64,000 bases of DNA from CAXQUZ01 sp942491145 (GTDB lineage Bacteria > Myxococcota_A > UBA796 > UBA2385), in the NCBI GenBank assembly GCA_942491145.1, contig CALOBC010000040.1, forward strand, positions 248,001-312,000, read 5' to 3'. Positions 52,947 through 61,944 of this stretch are shown in pieces. The number at the start of each line of letters is the position of its first letter. Positions within the stretch are counted from its first letter, which is position 1. The notes under the pieces were generated by a model, which worked only from the letters and a program-made list of their open reading frames with translations, was not told the origin of the DNA and searched no databases. The position numbers were made by a program, and so were the translations under genes.

Positions 52947-53981
52947 ATGACTGTGATCGCCGAATACATCTGGGTCGATGGCACCCGCCCCACCGCCCTC
53001 GTCCGCTCGAAGACCAAGATCATGCCCGGTGTCGACCCGGCGACCCTCACACTGGAGGGCTTGCCTAAGTGGGCCTTCGACGGCTCCAGCACCAACCAGG
53101 CCGAGGGTGCCGACTCCGACTGCATCTTGGTGCCCGTGGGCCTCGTGGGTGACCCCGTGCGTGGCCAGGGTGCGTTTCTGGTGATGTGTGAGGTCTTCAG
53201 CCCCAATGGGGACGCCCACCCGTCCAACAAGCGCGCCGCGCTGCGCAAGCTGATGGAAGGTGTCGCTGCCGCTGAAGAGCCCTGGGTGGCCTTTGAGCAG
53301 GAGTACACCTTCTTCGAGGGCAGCCGCCCGCTGGGCTTCCCGGCCGAGCGTCGCTTCCCCGCGCCCCAGGGTCCGTACTACTGCGGCGTCGGCGCCGACG
53401 AGGTGTATGGCCGCGAAGTGGTGGAAGAGCACATGGCGGTCTGCCTCGCCGCGGGTGTGGTGCTCACGGGCATCAACGCCGAGGTCATGCCCGGCCAGTG
53501 GGAATTTCAGTGCGGGGGGCCCAACATCGACCCGCTGACCGCCTCGGACCACCTGTGGCTGGCCCGCTGGCTGCTGTACCGCGTGGGTGAGGACCACGGC
53601 ATCTCCGCAACGCTCGACCCCAAGCCGGTTCCCGGTGACTGGAACGGCGCGGGCATGCACACCAACTTCTCCACCGCTGCGATGCGCTCCTCCGGCGGCC
53701 AGGCCGTCATCGAAGAAGCCTGCATCGCGCTGGGCAAGAAGCATGCGAAGCACCTGGAGGTGTACGGCGCCAACAACGAGTCCCGCTTGACCGGCGCCCA
53801 TGAGACCTGCAGCTTCCGCGAGTTCCGCTACGGCATCGCCGATCGCACCGCCTCGATCCGGATTCCCCGCCTCGTGGCCGACGAAGGCCTCGGCTACCTC
53901 GAAGATCGCCGCCCCGCGGCAAATGCTGATCCCTACGAGGTCTGCACCGCTCTGCTTCGGACCACCCTCGGTCTGTGGTAG
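52947..53981 (+). CDS. glnII: Glutamine synthetase, eukaryote-type (GSII)
   Basis: ATP-dependent enzyme joining ammonia to glutamate. It is the short GSII class (344 residues): AFDGSSTNQAEG near the N-terminus, EQEYTFFEG, GINAEVMPGQWEFQCG, GDWNGAGMHTNFST, and NNESRLTGAHETCSF...RYGIADRTASIRIPR, the typical substrate-binding signature of plant/animal/Rhizobium enzymes. GSII lacks the adenylylation Tyr control of GSI, so control is probably transcriptional, matching the sigma-54 promoter. The ATG at 52947 has AGGAG nine bases upstream. It forms a nitrogen-assimilation unit with the divergent activator. Confidence 0.95.
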   Translation: MTVIAEYIWVDGTRPTALVRSKTKIMPGVDPATLTLEGLPKWAFDGSSTNQAEGADSDCILVPVGLVGDPVRGQGAFLVMCEVFSPNGDAHPSNKRAALRKLMEGVAAAEEPWVAFEQEYTFFEGSRPLGFPAERRFPAPQGPYYCGVGADEVYGREVVEEHMAVCLAAGVVLTGINAEVMPGQWEFQCGGPNIDPLTASDHLWLARWLLYRVGEDHGISATLDPKPVPGDWNGAGMHTNFSTAAMRSSGGQAVIEEACIALGKKHAKHLEVYGANNESRLTGAHETCSFREFRYGIADRTASIRIPRLVADEGLGYLEDRRPAANADPYEVCTALLRTTLGLW

Positions 53982-54023
53982 CCAGCCGCTGCGCATGGGC
54001 CTGCCGATGGATAGTCGGGGCCC

Positions 54024-55520
54024 ATGCGCGTTCCGTTTCAGAGCCCGTCCGCCTTGTCCGCCCTCTCTGAAGCCGAGCTGCGCCAGCTTGCGGAGGCCGA
54101 GGCGGCGATGGTCCTCGCGGGCTCCTACGCCGAGTGGCTGCAAGCCGCCGAAGCCCACGACGCCCTGAGCGGGGGCGCGGCCTGGCGGGCCAGCGATGCC
54201 TCGCCCTACTTCGACCCGGACCTGATGCGCCGAGAGACCTCGTCGTTGGCCCGCTTGCGTCGGGAGGGCAACGGCCTGCGCTTGGTGTCGGCGCTGGAAC
54301 ACACGCTGACTCGCCACCGCAATGACGTGGCCGCGGTGGAGCTGTACGAGGGCGCCCTCGCCGGCACCCACCACTGCATCGAGGACTGGCAAGCCGAGGT
54401 GGTGGCCGGCCTGGAGTGGCTGGTGACCGCGCCCTTGCCGGGCTTTGACGCCGCCGCCCGCCGGCGGAAATTCACCGATGCGGCCCGGGTCTATGGTCGC
54501 TCGGCGCTGATGCTGTCGGGCGGTGCGACTTGGGGCTTCTTCCACCTTGGTGTGGTGCGGGCACTCTTTGAGAATGGCCTGCTACCGGCCATCTTCAGCG
54601 GTGCGAGCACGGGTGCCATGGTGGCTTCAGGGGTGTGTGCCCGCAACGATGCCGAGCTGGCGAAGCTGTTTGCCGACCCCGATCTGATGCGCCGCGATGG
54701 GCTGCTCTTTGTGGGCCTGCGCAAGGCCTTGCAACAGGGGGCGGCCCTCGACCCGGAACAGCTCAAGGCGGTGCTCGAACACAATGTGGGCCCAGTCACG
54801 TTCGCCGAGGCCCATGCCCACTCCGGCCGGGCGGTCAACATCTCGGTCTCCCCGGTGCGTACCCGCCAGAAGCCTCGCCTGCTCAGCCATGTCACTGCGC
54901 CCCAAGTGCTCCTCGCGAACGCCGCGCTCGCGTCCAGTGCGCTGCCGGGGCTGTTCCCGGCCGTCACGCTGGAAGCCCGGGACGACAGCGGCCGCTGCTA
55001 CCCCTACGTGCCGAGCGAGCGGTGGGTGGATGGCTCGCTGACCGAAGACCTGCCGAAGCTGCGGATGGCGCGGCTGCACAACGTCAACCACTTCATTGTC
55101 AGCCAGACCAACCCCCACGTGCAGCTCTTCGTCAACCACCACGGCCGGCGCGGGATCATGCCGGCGGTCACGGGCTTGCTCACGTCGGCGGCCCGCTCCC
55201 GGGGCCTCTTTGCGGCCGACCTGGCCCGCCGCGCCGCCCGCCCGTCGATGGGGCCCTTGCGCCAGATGGCCGACCGCGCCCACGCCCTCATCGGTCAGGA
55301 CTACCGTGGCGACATCACCATCCACCCCCGCTTCCGCTGGGAGCTGCTGGCGAAGGTGGTCGTGAACCCCACCCGCGACGATCTCAACGTGTTCATCGCC
55401 GAGGGACGCCGGGCGGTGTGGCCTCAGCTGCCCCGGATCGCTGACCAGACCCGCATTGAGCGCACGCTCCAGCGATGTGTGGTGCGGTTGAGCGAGCTGG
55501 CTTCAGGCGCGCCAAGCTGA
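54024..55520 (+). CDS. Patatin-like lipase with DUF3336 domain
   Basis: A serine lipase of the TGL-type (yeast Tgl3/4/5) group. The N-terminal 150 residues match DUF3336 (LAGSYAEWLQAAEAHDALSG...). The patatin domain follows with oxyanion loop SGGATWGFFHLG, nucleophile elbow GASTG, and the catalytic Asp in RWVDGSLTEDLP. About 498 residues, no signal peptide, so it is probably an intracellular triacylglycerol lipase or phospholipase. The gene starts 42 bases after the GSII stop and could share its transcript. Its 3' end overlaps the convergent small protein by 18 bases. Confidence 0.9.
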   Translation: MRVPFQSPSALSALSEAELRQLAEAEAAMVLAGSYAEWLQAAEAHDALSGGAAWRASDASPYFDPDLMRRETSSLARLRREGNGLRLVSALEHTLTRHRNDVAAVELYEGALAGTHHCIEDWQAEVVAGLEWLVTAPLPGFDAAARRRKFTDAARVYGRSALMLSGGATWGFFHLGVVRALFENGLLPAIFSGASTGAMVASGVCARNDAELAKLFADPDLMRRDGLLFVGLRKALQQGAALDPEQLKAVLEHNVGPVTFAEAHAHSGRAVNISVSPVRTRQKPRLLSHVTAPQVLLANAALASSALPGLFPAVTLEARDDSGRCYPYVPSERWVDGSLTEDLPKLRMARLHNVNHFIVSQTNPHVQLFVNHHGRRGIMPAVTGLLTSAARSRGLFAADLARRAARPSMGPLRQMADRAHALIGQDYRGDITIHPRFRWELLAKVVVNPTRDDLNVFIAEGRRAVWPQLPRIADQTRIERTLQRCVVRLSELASGAPS

Positions 55521-55850
55521 GCGGGCACGCTGGATGGCGTCGACGAAGCCCGCGGGGTCTTCGGGGGTCAGCCGAAGCTGGCGCCAGAATCCTTTGCTCA
55601 GGTCGATGGCCACATGCTCGGACAGATCGGCCAGATCGAGCTTCAGCGTGCGCAGGGGCAGGCGCACGCCCCGGTCGGTGCGCAGCACATCCATGAGCAC
55701 CACCGGCGGCCGGACCGCCACCCCCCGCAGGGTCTCAAACGGAATGACGAAGTTGTGGACCTTGGTGCGCAGTGCGAGGTGGTCGTCGTGCACCTCGTAG
55801 GTGGCGCCGAGGCTCAGCAGGCTGGAGGGAGAGGTGTAGCGGGGGGGCAT
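55503..55850 (-). CDS. Small PH-like-fold protein, function unknown
   Basis: 115 residues from ATG 55850, with alternating beta-type segments (TYEVHDDHLALRTKVHNFVIPFETLRGVAVRPP, VLRTDRGVRLPLRTLKLDL) and a C-terminal helix (DPAGFVDAIQRARSAW). The pattern resembles a bacterial PH-like or YcxB-like domain without transmembrane helices. No family assignment. It overlaps the patatin 3' end on the opposite strand and is divergent from the next SGNH gene. Confidence 0.65.
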   Translation of the reverse strand: MPPRYTSPSSLLSLGATYEVHDDHLALRTKVHNFVIPFETLRGVAVRPPVVLMDVLRTDRGVRLPLRTLKLDLADLSEHVAIDLSKGFWRQLRLTPEDPAGFVDAIQRARSAWRA

Positions 55851-55920
55851 TCTCGACGCTCCGGTCTTCGGGGATGGCCCATATCGCGGTGGGGCCGGCA
55901 GCGACGCGCTACACGGGGAC

Positions 55921-56934
55921 ATGGCCCGGACCGTTGCCCGAACCGTTGTCTTTCGCACCGCGCTGGTGCTGGGTGGTGCGGTGCTGGCGCTGGGTGTGGG
56001 TGAGCTGGCCATGCGCATGGTCCACGACCGCTTGCCGAGCACGGCGGGGCTGGACGGGCTGGATCCCCGGGACCATGGGGAGTTTCAGCGGTGGACCGAT
56101 CCGGTGCCGGCCCCCGTTGACTGCCGGGCCCCCACGGGCACCCACCGTCCGGCCCACCGCCCGAAGCGGGAACAGCACGGCACGGGTCCATCCCGGTCGC
56201 TGTGGGTGGTGGGGGACTCGCTGGTGCAGGGCTGGGGCGTCGCGCCGGGGGCCGCTTGGCCTCAGCTGTTGGCCGAGGGTCTCGCGATCCCGCCGCTGTC
56301 CATCTCGCTGACACGCCTGGGCAGCCCCGGTCTGGGCTACTGCGGCTGGCTGGCTGATCTGCACCACGCCCTCGACAGCGCCACCCCCGATCTTGTCGTG
56401 ATGCAGCTCTTTGCCGATGATCTGGAGCGGCGAGACATGGTGCTCGTGCACGGTCGTGTGGTGGCGATGCCCCAAGCCCCGGTGCTGCGGGCGTCGTGGC
56501 TGCTGAACCGGCTGTGGTTTGCGTGGGCGACCCACCGGGGGGGCGCGCTGCCAGAGCGAGACAGCGATGCCGCAGGCCAGGAGCGCTTTGCTTCGGCCAT
56601 CTCAGCGATGGTGCGCCGACTTGACGACAATGGCGTGTCCTGGGTCATTGTGCTGGTCCCACCGGCGGGCATGGAGCGGTGTGCAAGCCAAGCCCAAGTG
56701 TGGGGCGACTGTGACTGGCTTGCCGCCGATCAGGACCTGATGGCGGACCTGCTCAGCACCGCAAACCTGCCCGTTGTGGACCTGCGGGCGCTTTGGTCCA
56801 CGGTTGATCCCGGCACGCTCCCCGATGAGGAGCACGCATGGACTGAGCGGGGACGGCTGCCCGTCCACCCGGGTCCCGCCGGCCACCGGGCCATCGCGAC
56901 CGAGGTGGCCGCGCGCGTGACGCTCAGCCCTTGA
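55921..56934 (+). CDS. SGNH/GDSL-type hydrolase, second copy
   Basis: An N-terminal membrane helix (FRTALVLGGAVLALGVGELAM) precedes an SGNH domain with WVVGDSLVQGWG (catalytic Ser), a GLGYCGWLADL block and the Asp/His end (LPVHPGPAGHRAIATEVA). It resembles the gene at 18905-19978 in layout and motif but shares little other sequence by eye. No glycan genes are beside it. Its stop overlaps the convergent Prc gene by 11 bases. Likely a periplasmic esterase or acyl-transferase on an unknown substrate. Confidence 0.82.
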   Translation: MARTVARTVVFRTALVLGGAVLALGVGELAMRMVHDRLPSTAGLDGLDPRDHGEFQRWTDPVPAPVDCRAPTGTHRPAHRPKREQHGTGPSRSLWVVGDSLVQGWGVAPGAAWPQLLAEGLAIPPLSISLTRLGSPGLGYCGWLADLHHALDSATPDLVVMQLFADDLERRDMVLVHGRVVAMPQAPVLRASWLLNRLWFAWATHRGGALPERDSDAAGQERFASAISAMVRRLDDNGVSWVIVLVPPAGMERCASQAQVWGDCDWLAADQDLMADLLSTANLPVVDLRALWSTVDPGTLPDEEHAWTERGRLPVHPGPAGHRAIATEVAARVTLSP

Positions 56935-58915
56935 TGAGATCCCTCGTGACAAGCAGCGCTTCGTCCAGCACGGGGTCGATGTTCTCGTCCCACAGGCCCG
57001 CCGCCTTGGCTTTGGTCTCGAGGTCTTCCCAGACCTGGCGCTCCGCTTGCCGGCGCTCCAGGCTCAGGCTGAGGGGTGCGTCTTCCCGCTCGTCGCGGAG
57101 GGTGCGCACCTCGGCCATCATGGTGAAGCGGGCGTCCGCCTGCACCCGCTTGGCGGACCGCTTGCGGATGCGGTCAATGTCGGCGCCCAGGTCCAACCGG
57201 GAGAAGCGCGCCGCCGCCACCTCGTCATACGCCAGTGCATGGGGCAACGAGCCTTCGCCCTGGTTCAGGCCGTCGACGAGGGACGGGATGACCACGTCGG
57301 CCTCGACGCCCACTTGCTGGGTGGAGCGGCCGGATACCCGGTAGAACTGGTCGGTGGTGTACTTGAGCGCGCCGGCGATGGTCTCGGGCTGGGAAACCTT
57401 GAAGCTGGCGAGGAAGGGGGTCAGGTCCTGGAACTGTTGGACCGTGCCTTTGCCGTGGGTGGACGTGGCGCCGACCACAAGCCCCCGGCCGTAGTCTTGG
57501 ATGGCCCCGGCGAAGATCTCGGACGCCGAAGCGCTGTAGGGGCTGGTGAGCACCGTGACCGGGGCGTTCCAGGCGGTGCCGGGCACACGGTCCGAGAGCA
57601 CCTCTACCTTGCCCTCGCGGTCGCGGATCTGGACGACCGGACCCCGGTCGATGAACAGGCCCGTGAGGCTGATGGCTTCGGTCAACAAGCCACCGCCGTT
57701 CTTGCGCAGGTCGATGAGGATGGCCTTCACGCCGTCCTTCTCGAAGCCTTCCAAGATGCGAGCGACATCTTCGGTGGTGCTGCGCTGGTCGGCGGAGCGG
57801 CTCTTGGCGAAGCCGCGGCTGGCGTAGAAGCTGGGCACGTCGATGACGCCGAGCTTCACGCCGTCGATCTCGTGCACGGTGCCGGAGGCGGCCGCGTCGG
57901 CGATGATGACCTTGTCCCGGACGATTTTGACGTCCCGGGTCTCACTGACGTCCGCGGCGTCGGCGGGCACCACAGTGAGCACCACTTCGGTGCCCTTGGC
58001 GCCCCGAATGAGCCGCACCACATGGTCGATGCGCATGCCCACGACGTCGACGGTGTCGCCCTTCTGGGAGACGGCGCTGATGCGGTCGCCCGGCTGCAGT
58101 GCGCCGCCCTTTTCGGCCGGACCACCGGGCACGAGCGACCGGACCGTGATGTAGTCCTCCTCGCGCACGAGGGTGGCCCCGATGCCTTCGAGGGAGTCCG
58201 ACATCTCGATGTCGAAGTCTTCCTTGTTGGAGGGCGCGAACCAGCTGGAGTGGGGGTCATAGGCTTGGCCGAGTGAGCCGAGGAAGACTTCCATCACGTC
58301 GCTGGTCTCGGTCTCGTCGACATCCCGGCGCAGCCGCTCGAAGCGCTTGGCCAGCTTCTCGTCGGCCTCTTCCACCGACATGCCCTGAAGCACCAACCGC
58401 AGCCGTTGTTCGATCACGCGGTCCCGCCACAGCACCTTCTGTTCCGCGTCGTCCACGGCCCACGGGGCTTCGGACCGGTCCGCCACAATCTCGGCATCGC
58501 GGAATTGCAGACCGTCCTTGGTGGTGATGAGGCCCTGGGCATAGTCGCAGTACGCAAAGACCCGCTGGCGGTAGCGCTCGTGGATCTCAAATGCGGGGCT
58601 CAGATCGGCGGGAATCATTCCCATTGCATCGTCGAGAATGTCCTGGTAGCGGGATATCTCGGCAATGTCTTGGGCGGAGAAGAAGATCCGCGCGGGGTCG
58701 AGCGAGCGCAGGTACTGGTTCATCCACTCGCGGCTGGTGCGGTCGTCGAGCTTTTGGCCGCTGTAGTGGAAGTGGTCGAGGCTGTAGGCGACCAATCCGG
58801 CGACCACTTCGTGGGGCTTGCCTGCGCTCGGCCCGGGGTCTCCGACGGCGGCACCGCTGAGAAACAGCATGGGGGCCAGGCAGAGGCGTCGGAGCCAGGG
58901 GGAGGAGACAGTCAT
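56924..58915 (-). CDS. prc: Tail-specific protease (Prc/Tsp family)
   Basis: Periplasmic C-terminal processing protease of family S41: signal peptide (about 25 residues), N-terminal helical region (WMNQYLRSLDPARIFFS), a PDZ domain (about 230-330, GIGATLVREEDYITV, GGALQPGDRISAVSQ), then the catalytic core: VDVPSFYASRG, IDLRKNGGGLLTEAI, Ser in SPYSASASEIFAGAIQDYGR and Lys in STHGKGTVQQF. The 663-residue length fits Prc. It recognises non-polar C-termini and has roles in envelope turnover. It faces the SGNH hydrolase gene convergently. Confidence 0.92.
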   Translation of the reverse strand: MTVSSPWLRRLCLAPMLFLSGAAVGDPGPSAGKPHEVVAGLVAYSLDHFHYSGQKLDDRTSREWMNQYLRSLDPARIFFSAQDIAEISRYQDILDDAMGMIPADLSPAFEIHERYRQRVFAYCDYAQGLITTKDGLQFRDAEIVADRSEAPWAVDDAEQKVLWRDRVIEQRLRLVLQGMSVEEADEKLAKRFERLRRDVDETETSDVMEVFLGSLGQAYDPHSSWFAPSNKEDFDIEMSDSLEGIGATLVREEDYITVRSLVPGGPAEKGGALQPGDRISAVSQKGDTVDVVGMRIDHVVRLIRGAKGTEVVLTVVPADAADVSETRDVKIVRDKVIIADAAASGTVHEIDGVKLGVIDVPSFYASRGFAKSRSADQRSTTEDVARILEGFEKDGVKAILIDLRKNGGGLLTEAISLTGLFIDRGPVVQIRDREGKVEVLSDRVPGTAWNAPVTVLTSPYSASASEIFAGAIQDYGRGLVVGATSTHGKGTVQQFQDLTPFLASFKVSQPETIAGALKYTTDQFYRVSGRSTQQVGVEADVVIPSLVDGLNQGEGSLPHALAYDEVAAARFSRLDLGADIDRIRKRSAKRVQADARFTMMAEVRTLRDEREDAPLSLSLERRQAERQVWEDLETKAKAAGLWDENIDPVLDEALLVTRDLIKG

Positions 58916-59026
58916 CGTGGTGGCATCCAGAGGGGGGTGGCGGGGTCCAGGCGGCGACGCGGTCCGAGCGGTGGGGGTGTCCAGGTCTTCGGACCGGGGG
59001 TGGGGGACTGGAACCGGATGTGCTGG

Positions 59027-59398
59027 CTACAGCATGCGGCCGGAGGAACCCCCGAAGCGGGCGCGGGCCTCCGCGATCTTGCGCCGAAGCTCCCCTCGGG
59101 TGAGCTTGCCATCCGCGAAAGCAGTTTGGAGCGCGGCGATCTCGGCGGCAGCGGGATCTGCGGGAGGCGGGGCGGCGGCCGGGGTGAACTTGGCCGCAGC
59201 AGCCGTGGACCGCGTGGCGGGAGGCTCGGCGGACCCGTCAACTTGCGACTTCTCCGGCGGCGTGCCCGAGACGAAGGACTTGGCCCCCTCCGCGAGACGC
59301 TCCAGCTGGCCGTCGAGTCCGCCGCCTTCGGTCCAGGCGTCTTTGCTCACCTTGGCGCTGCCCTTGGCGAGGTTGCCCAGTCGATCGAAAAAACTCAC
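59027..59398 (-). CDS. Small protein with C-terminal SHOCT-like domain
   Basis: 123 residues: a hydrophilic, helix-forming N-terminus (SFFDRLGNLAKGSAKVSKD), a Pro/Ala-rich linker (AAPPPADPAAAE), and a C-terminal short helical SHOCT pattern (IAALQTAFADGKLTRGELRRKIAEAR). The function is unknown; SHOCT domains are usually at the end of small oligomerising proteins. The GTG at 59398 overlaps the previous stop (GTGA). It follows the small membrane protein gene, both on the minus strand. Confidence 0.7.
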   Translation of the reverse strand: MSFFDRLGNLAKGSAKVSKDAWTEGGGLDGQLERLAEGAKSFVSGTPPEKSQVDGSAEPPATRSTAAAAKFTPAAAPPPADPAAAEIAALQTAFADGKLTRGELRRKIAEARARFGGSSGRML

Positions 59399-59772
59399 GG
59401 CGTGCTCCGTTTTGAGGCGGCACTGGCGCCGTTGGGCCCCGCGGCGTCCGGCGGGGGTTCCGGCGCGAGGGGAACCAGACCACCGTCGCGGACGATCTGT
59501 TCCGCTGCAGCGGCCGCGTCCGCTTCCATAAAGACGACCCGGACGGCGTCAATCCGATGGTACGCGTTGAACGCTTCTTCTGCGACGACGACGGCGAGGC
59601 TAAAGACCACACAGGCGCCCAAAAACAACACGGGGCGCATCCGACGGCGGCGGGTCTCTTCTTTGCGGCCGATGTGGGCAAACATCTGGCCCGGCACAGG
59701 CGACGGGAGCGGCGGCCGCGGGGCCTGCCGCGCGTGGGGTCGGGCGAAGAGCTCGGGCGGCCGGGTGCGCAT
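59395..59772 (-). CDS. Single-helix membrane protein, function unknown
   Basis: 125 residues. A Pro/Arg-rich N-terminal region of about 45 residues is followed by one transmembrane helix (VLFLGACVVFSLAVVVAEEAF) and a periplasmic Ala/Pro-rich tail. The ATG at 59772 has no strong ribosome site. Its stop overlaps the start of the SHOCT-like gene (GTGA), suggesting a two-gene unit. No family recognised. Confidence 0.62.
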   Translation of the reverse strand: MRTRPPELFARPHARQAPRPPLPSPVPGQMFAHIGRKEETRRRRMRPVLFLGACVVFSLAVVVAEEAFNAYHRIDAVRVVFMEADAAAAAEQIVRDGGLVPLAPEPPPDAAGPNGASAASKRSTP

Positions 59773-59856
59773 GGCGCCAGTGTAGCCGAGCCGGGGACCT
59801 TGTGGGAGCCTGCTGGGGCTCCGTCCATCGGTGGTCGAACCGGCGCTTGCGGTGGG

Positions 59857-60381
59857 TCAGGCACCGATCTGGCGGGTCTCCAGCTCGTCGTCGTCCACAA
59901 ACTCGACCTCGCAGGCGATCGCCAAGGTCCCGCTGGCCAAGCCGGACAGGGGCACCAGCTCCGTGGGCGGGTCGCCGCCGCAGTCGTGGAACCCGTCCAT
60001 CGTCGGGAAGTCCGCGTCCACATCCGCGGTGGTGGGCGCTTCGATGTCCCAGGTCGGCAGGCTGGGCTGCGGCGGGCCACCGGGCAGGGCGTCGGTGTCG
60101 GGCTCTTCAGGCTCCTGGGGTGCCCCGAGCTGCGAGAGCGGCGGCGGTGCGGCGGGATCCATCGGCACAGACACCGAGCCCGTGTCGTCGTGGACTTGGA
60201 CCAGCAGCTCACCGCCGCCGGGCAGGGTCACGACCACGGTGCCGTCTTCGGTGAGGCGGACCGGGGTGTGCACCGACAGTCGAATGCCCAGCTGGGTTCG
60301 GGCCGCACGCAGCGCCTCTCTCCAGTCGTTGGCCTCGACAACGGCGCTCGTGCGCACTTCTTGAATCTTCCAGGCTGGCAT
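59857..60381 (-). CDS. Hypothetical acidic protein
   Basis: 174 residues, starting at ATG 60381 with GGAGG four bases upstream. The N-terminal 60 residues read as a small alpha-beta unit (WKIQEVRTSAVVEANDWREALRAARTQLGIRLSVHTPVRLTEDGTVVVTLPGG shown here in parts only), followed by a Pro/Glu/Asp linker and a C-terminal segment with one Cys pair-like FHDCGG. Function is unknown. It is divergent from the cupin gene and convergent with nothing nearby; it precedes the single-helix membrane protein. Confidence 0.55.
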   Translation of the reverse strand: MPAWKIQEVRTSAVVEANDWREALRAARTQLGIRLSVHTPVRLTEDGTVVVTLPGGGELLVQVHDDTGSVSVPMDPAAPPPLSQLGAPQEPEEPDTDALPGGPPQPSLPTWDIEAPTTADVDADFPTMDGFHDCGGDPPTELVPLSGLASGTLAIACEVEFVDDDELETRQIGA

Positions 60382-60493
60382 GCCACCTCCGGGCGGGACA
60401 TCGGAGTCCGCGCCTACGTGCGGGTACGGCTGCGGGAGGGCCGATGGTGAGGGTGGGGCTGGCAGACCGGACGGCGGGCATTAGTCAGGAGGG

Positions 60494-61135
60494 GTGGACG
60501 AGCATCATCATCACTTCGACACTGTGCTGACCTTCGGCCTTCGCGGTGGGGACGTGGTCTTGGCGGTGCAGGGGACGATCGTGGTCGATGGCATCGGGGA
60601 CACGCCGCCGACTGCGTGGGTGGTGCCGTGGATCTCGGCGGTGGTGGCCTTTGGTCCGTGGGCCTCCGTCGACGAAGCCCTGGTCTGTGCGGCGCAGTTT
60701 GTGTGTTTGCCACCGCTCGCCGGCGCTCGGCTGGCTGTGCGAAGGATCGAGCTTCATCAGGACACTCACCGGGTCACGCTTCAGGTGCCTTGGATGCCCG
60801 TGCGCGTCGAGCCCAAGCCGTGGGGACGGGTGGACGTGGTGGCCGAGACCGGTGCGGTGGAGCTGGTGCGGCTGGTGCTGCATCCCGGGGGCCTCCTCCC
60901 CAACCATGTGCACCACCGAATGCGGGAAGTGGAGCATGTGCTCGACGACGGCTTGACCGGCTGGGAAGACGGCGGCCCCGACCGGCGGTTGCCACGGGGG
61001 CACGAACGTCACTGGTGCCATGGCCAGCCCCATGGCTACCGCAACGACAGCGCCCGCCCGCTCGGGATTCTGTGCCTGGACGCCCCGGGCTTCGACGCCG
61101 ACGATGAGATCATTTTGCCGAGGATGGCGCCGTGA
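60494..61135 (+). CDS. Cupin-domain protein with unassigned N-terminal domain
   Basis: The C-terminal 110 residues look like a cupin metal-binding barrel: HPGGLLPNHVHHRMREVEHVLDDG supplies His and Glu ligands, and HWCHGQPHGYRN, LGILCLDAPGFDADDE complete the second motif. The first 95 residues (DTVLTFGLRGGDVVLAVQG..., SVDEALVCAAQFVCLPPLAG) form a separate domain that I cannot name. The GTG at 60494 has AGGAGG almost touching it, an unusual spacing, so translation may start a little later. It overlaps the SDR gene by four bases (GTGA). Confidence 0.68.
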   Translation: MDEHHHHFDTVLTFGLRGGDVVLAVQGTIVVDGIGDTPPTAWVVPWISAVVAFGPWASVDEALVCAAQFVCLPPLAGARLAVRRIELHQDTHRVTLQVPWMPVRVEPKPWGRVDVVAETGAVELVRLVLHPGGLLPNHVHHRMREVEHVLDDGLTGWEDGGPDRRLPRGHERHWCHGQPHGYRNDSARPLGILCLDAPGFDADDEIILPRMAP

Positions 61136-61839
61136 TGAGGATCTTGGTCACTGGTGGAGGGACGGGAATCGGTCGAGGCATCGCAGGTGCGCTGGTGGCG
61201 GCGGGCCATGAGGTCGTGCTGTGTGGACGACGGCTTGAACCCCTGGAGCTCGCGGCGGCCCAGCTCGACTGTGAGTTCGTGCAGGGCGATGTGGTTGCCG
61301 ATCCCGAGGGCATTGTCGCGCGGGCCGGGCCGCTGGACCACCTCATCAACAACGCCGGGGTGTTCCAGCACCAAGGGTGGGCGGACTGGACCGCCGACAC
61401 CTTCGAGGCGTTGTTCCGAGTGCACGCGGTCGCGCCCGCGCTGCTCGGCCAGGCCTTCGCGCGCCAGCGGGGGCCCGGCGCCGACCGCAGCATTGTGAAC
61501 ATCGGCAGCACACTGTCGGTCCGACCGGTCGTGGGGGCGGGGCCCTACGCGACCGCAAAAGCGGCGATGGCCGGCCTCACCCGCAGCCTCGCGGTGGAGC
61601 TCGCGCCCCGCTCCATCCGGGCCAACTGCATCCTTCCGGGGGTGGTGCGCACCGAGATGACCGACGCCCCGCGGGATGGAGACGACCCCGAGGCCCGGCT
61701 GCGCGCCCTCGCCGATCTGCACCTGGTGGGGCGGCTGGGCCAACCGGCGGACATCGGGTCGGCCGTGCTGTGGTTGGTCGGTGCCCCTTGGGTGACCGGC
61801 GCGGTCATTCCGGTCGATGGGGGCTTGTCGCTCTCCTGA
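61132..61839 (+). CDS. Short-chain dehydrogenase/reductase
   Basis: Classical SDR of about 235 residues: TGGGTGIG nucleotide loop, NNAG, catalytic Ser in SIVNIGSTLS, YATAK (Tyr-x3-Lys), and the closing LPGVVRTEM. The adenine-ribose acidic site (CGRRLEP) suggests NADP(H). The sequence best fits the pteridine-reductase/FolM or sugar/lipid keto-reductase style SDRs; the substrate is unknown. It overlaps the cupin gene, so the two probably act in the same pathway. The GTG at 61132 or the ATG three bases later may be used. Confidence 0.87.
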   Translation: MMRILVTGGGTGIGRGIAGALVAAGHEVVLCGRRLEPLELAAAQLDCEFVQGDVVADPEGIVARAGPLDHLINNAGVFQHQGWADWTADTFEALFRVHAVAPALLGQAFARQRGPGADRSIVNIGSTLSVRPVVGAGPYATAKAAMAGLTRSLAVELAPRSIRANCILPGVVRTEMTDAPRDGDDPEARLRALADLHLVGRLGQPADIGSAVLWLVGAPWVTGAVIPVDGGLSLS

Positions 61840-61944
61840 TGCCTGCGGCTTCGGCGCACCCCTGCCACTGCGGGTTGGGCCCCCAATGAGGCTTTGCGCC
61901 TGACCGACGGTCGGGCCACACTGCTCCACACTCTGGGAGACTTC

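Noticed and set aside
55921..56934. Second SGNH hydrolase as part of a second glycan cluster
   Set aside because: Its neighbours (small PH-like protein, Prc) do not support a glycan locus.
60494..60790. FolB/T-fold assignment for the first domain of the cupin protein
   Set aside because: Considered because an SDR (FolM-like) follows, but the catalytic Glu and Lys pattern is not evident.
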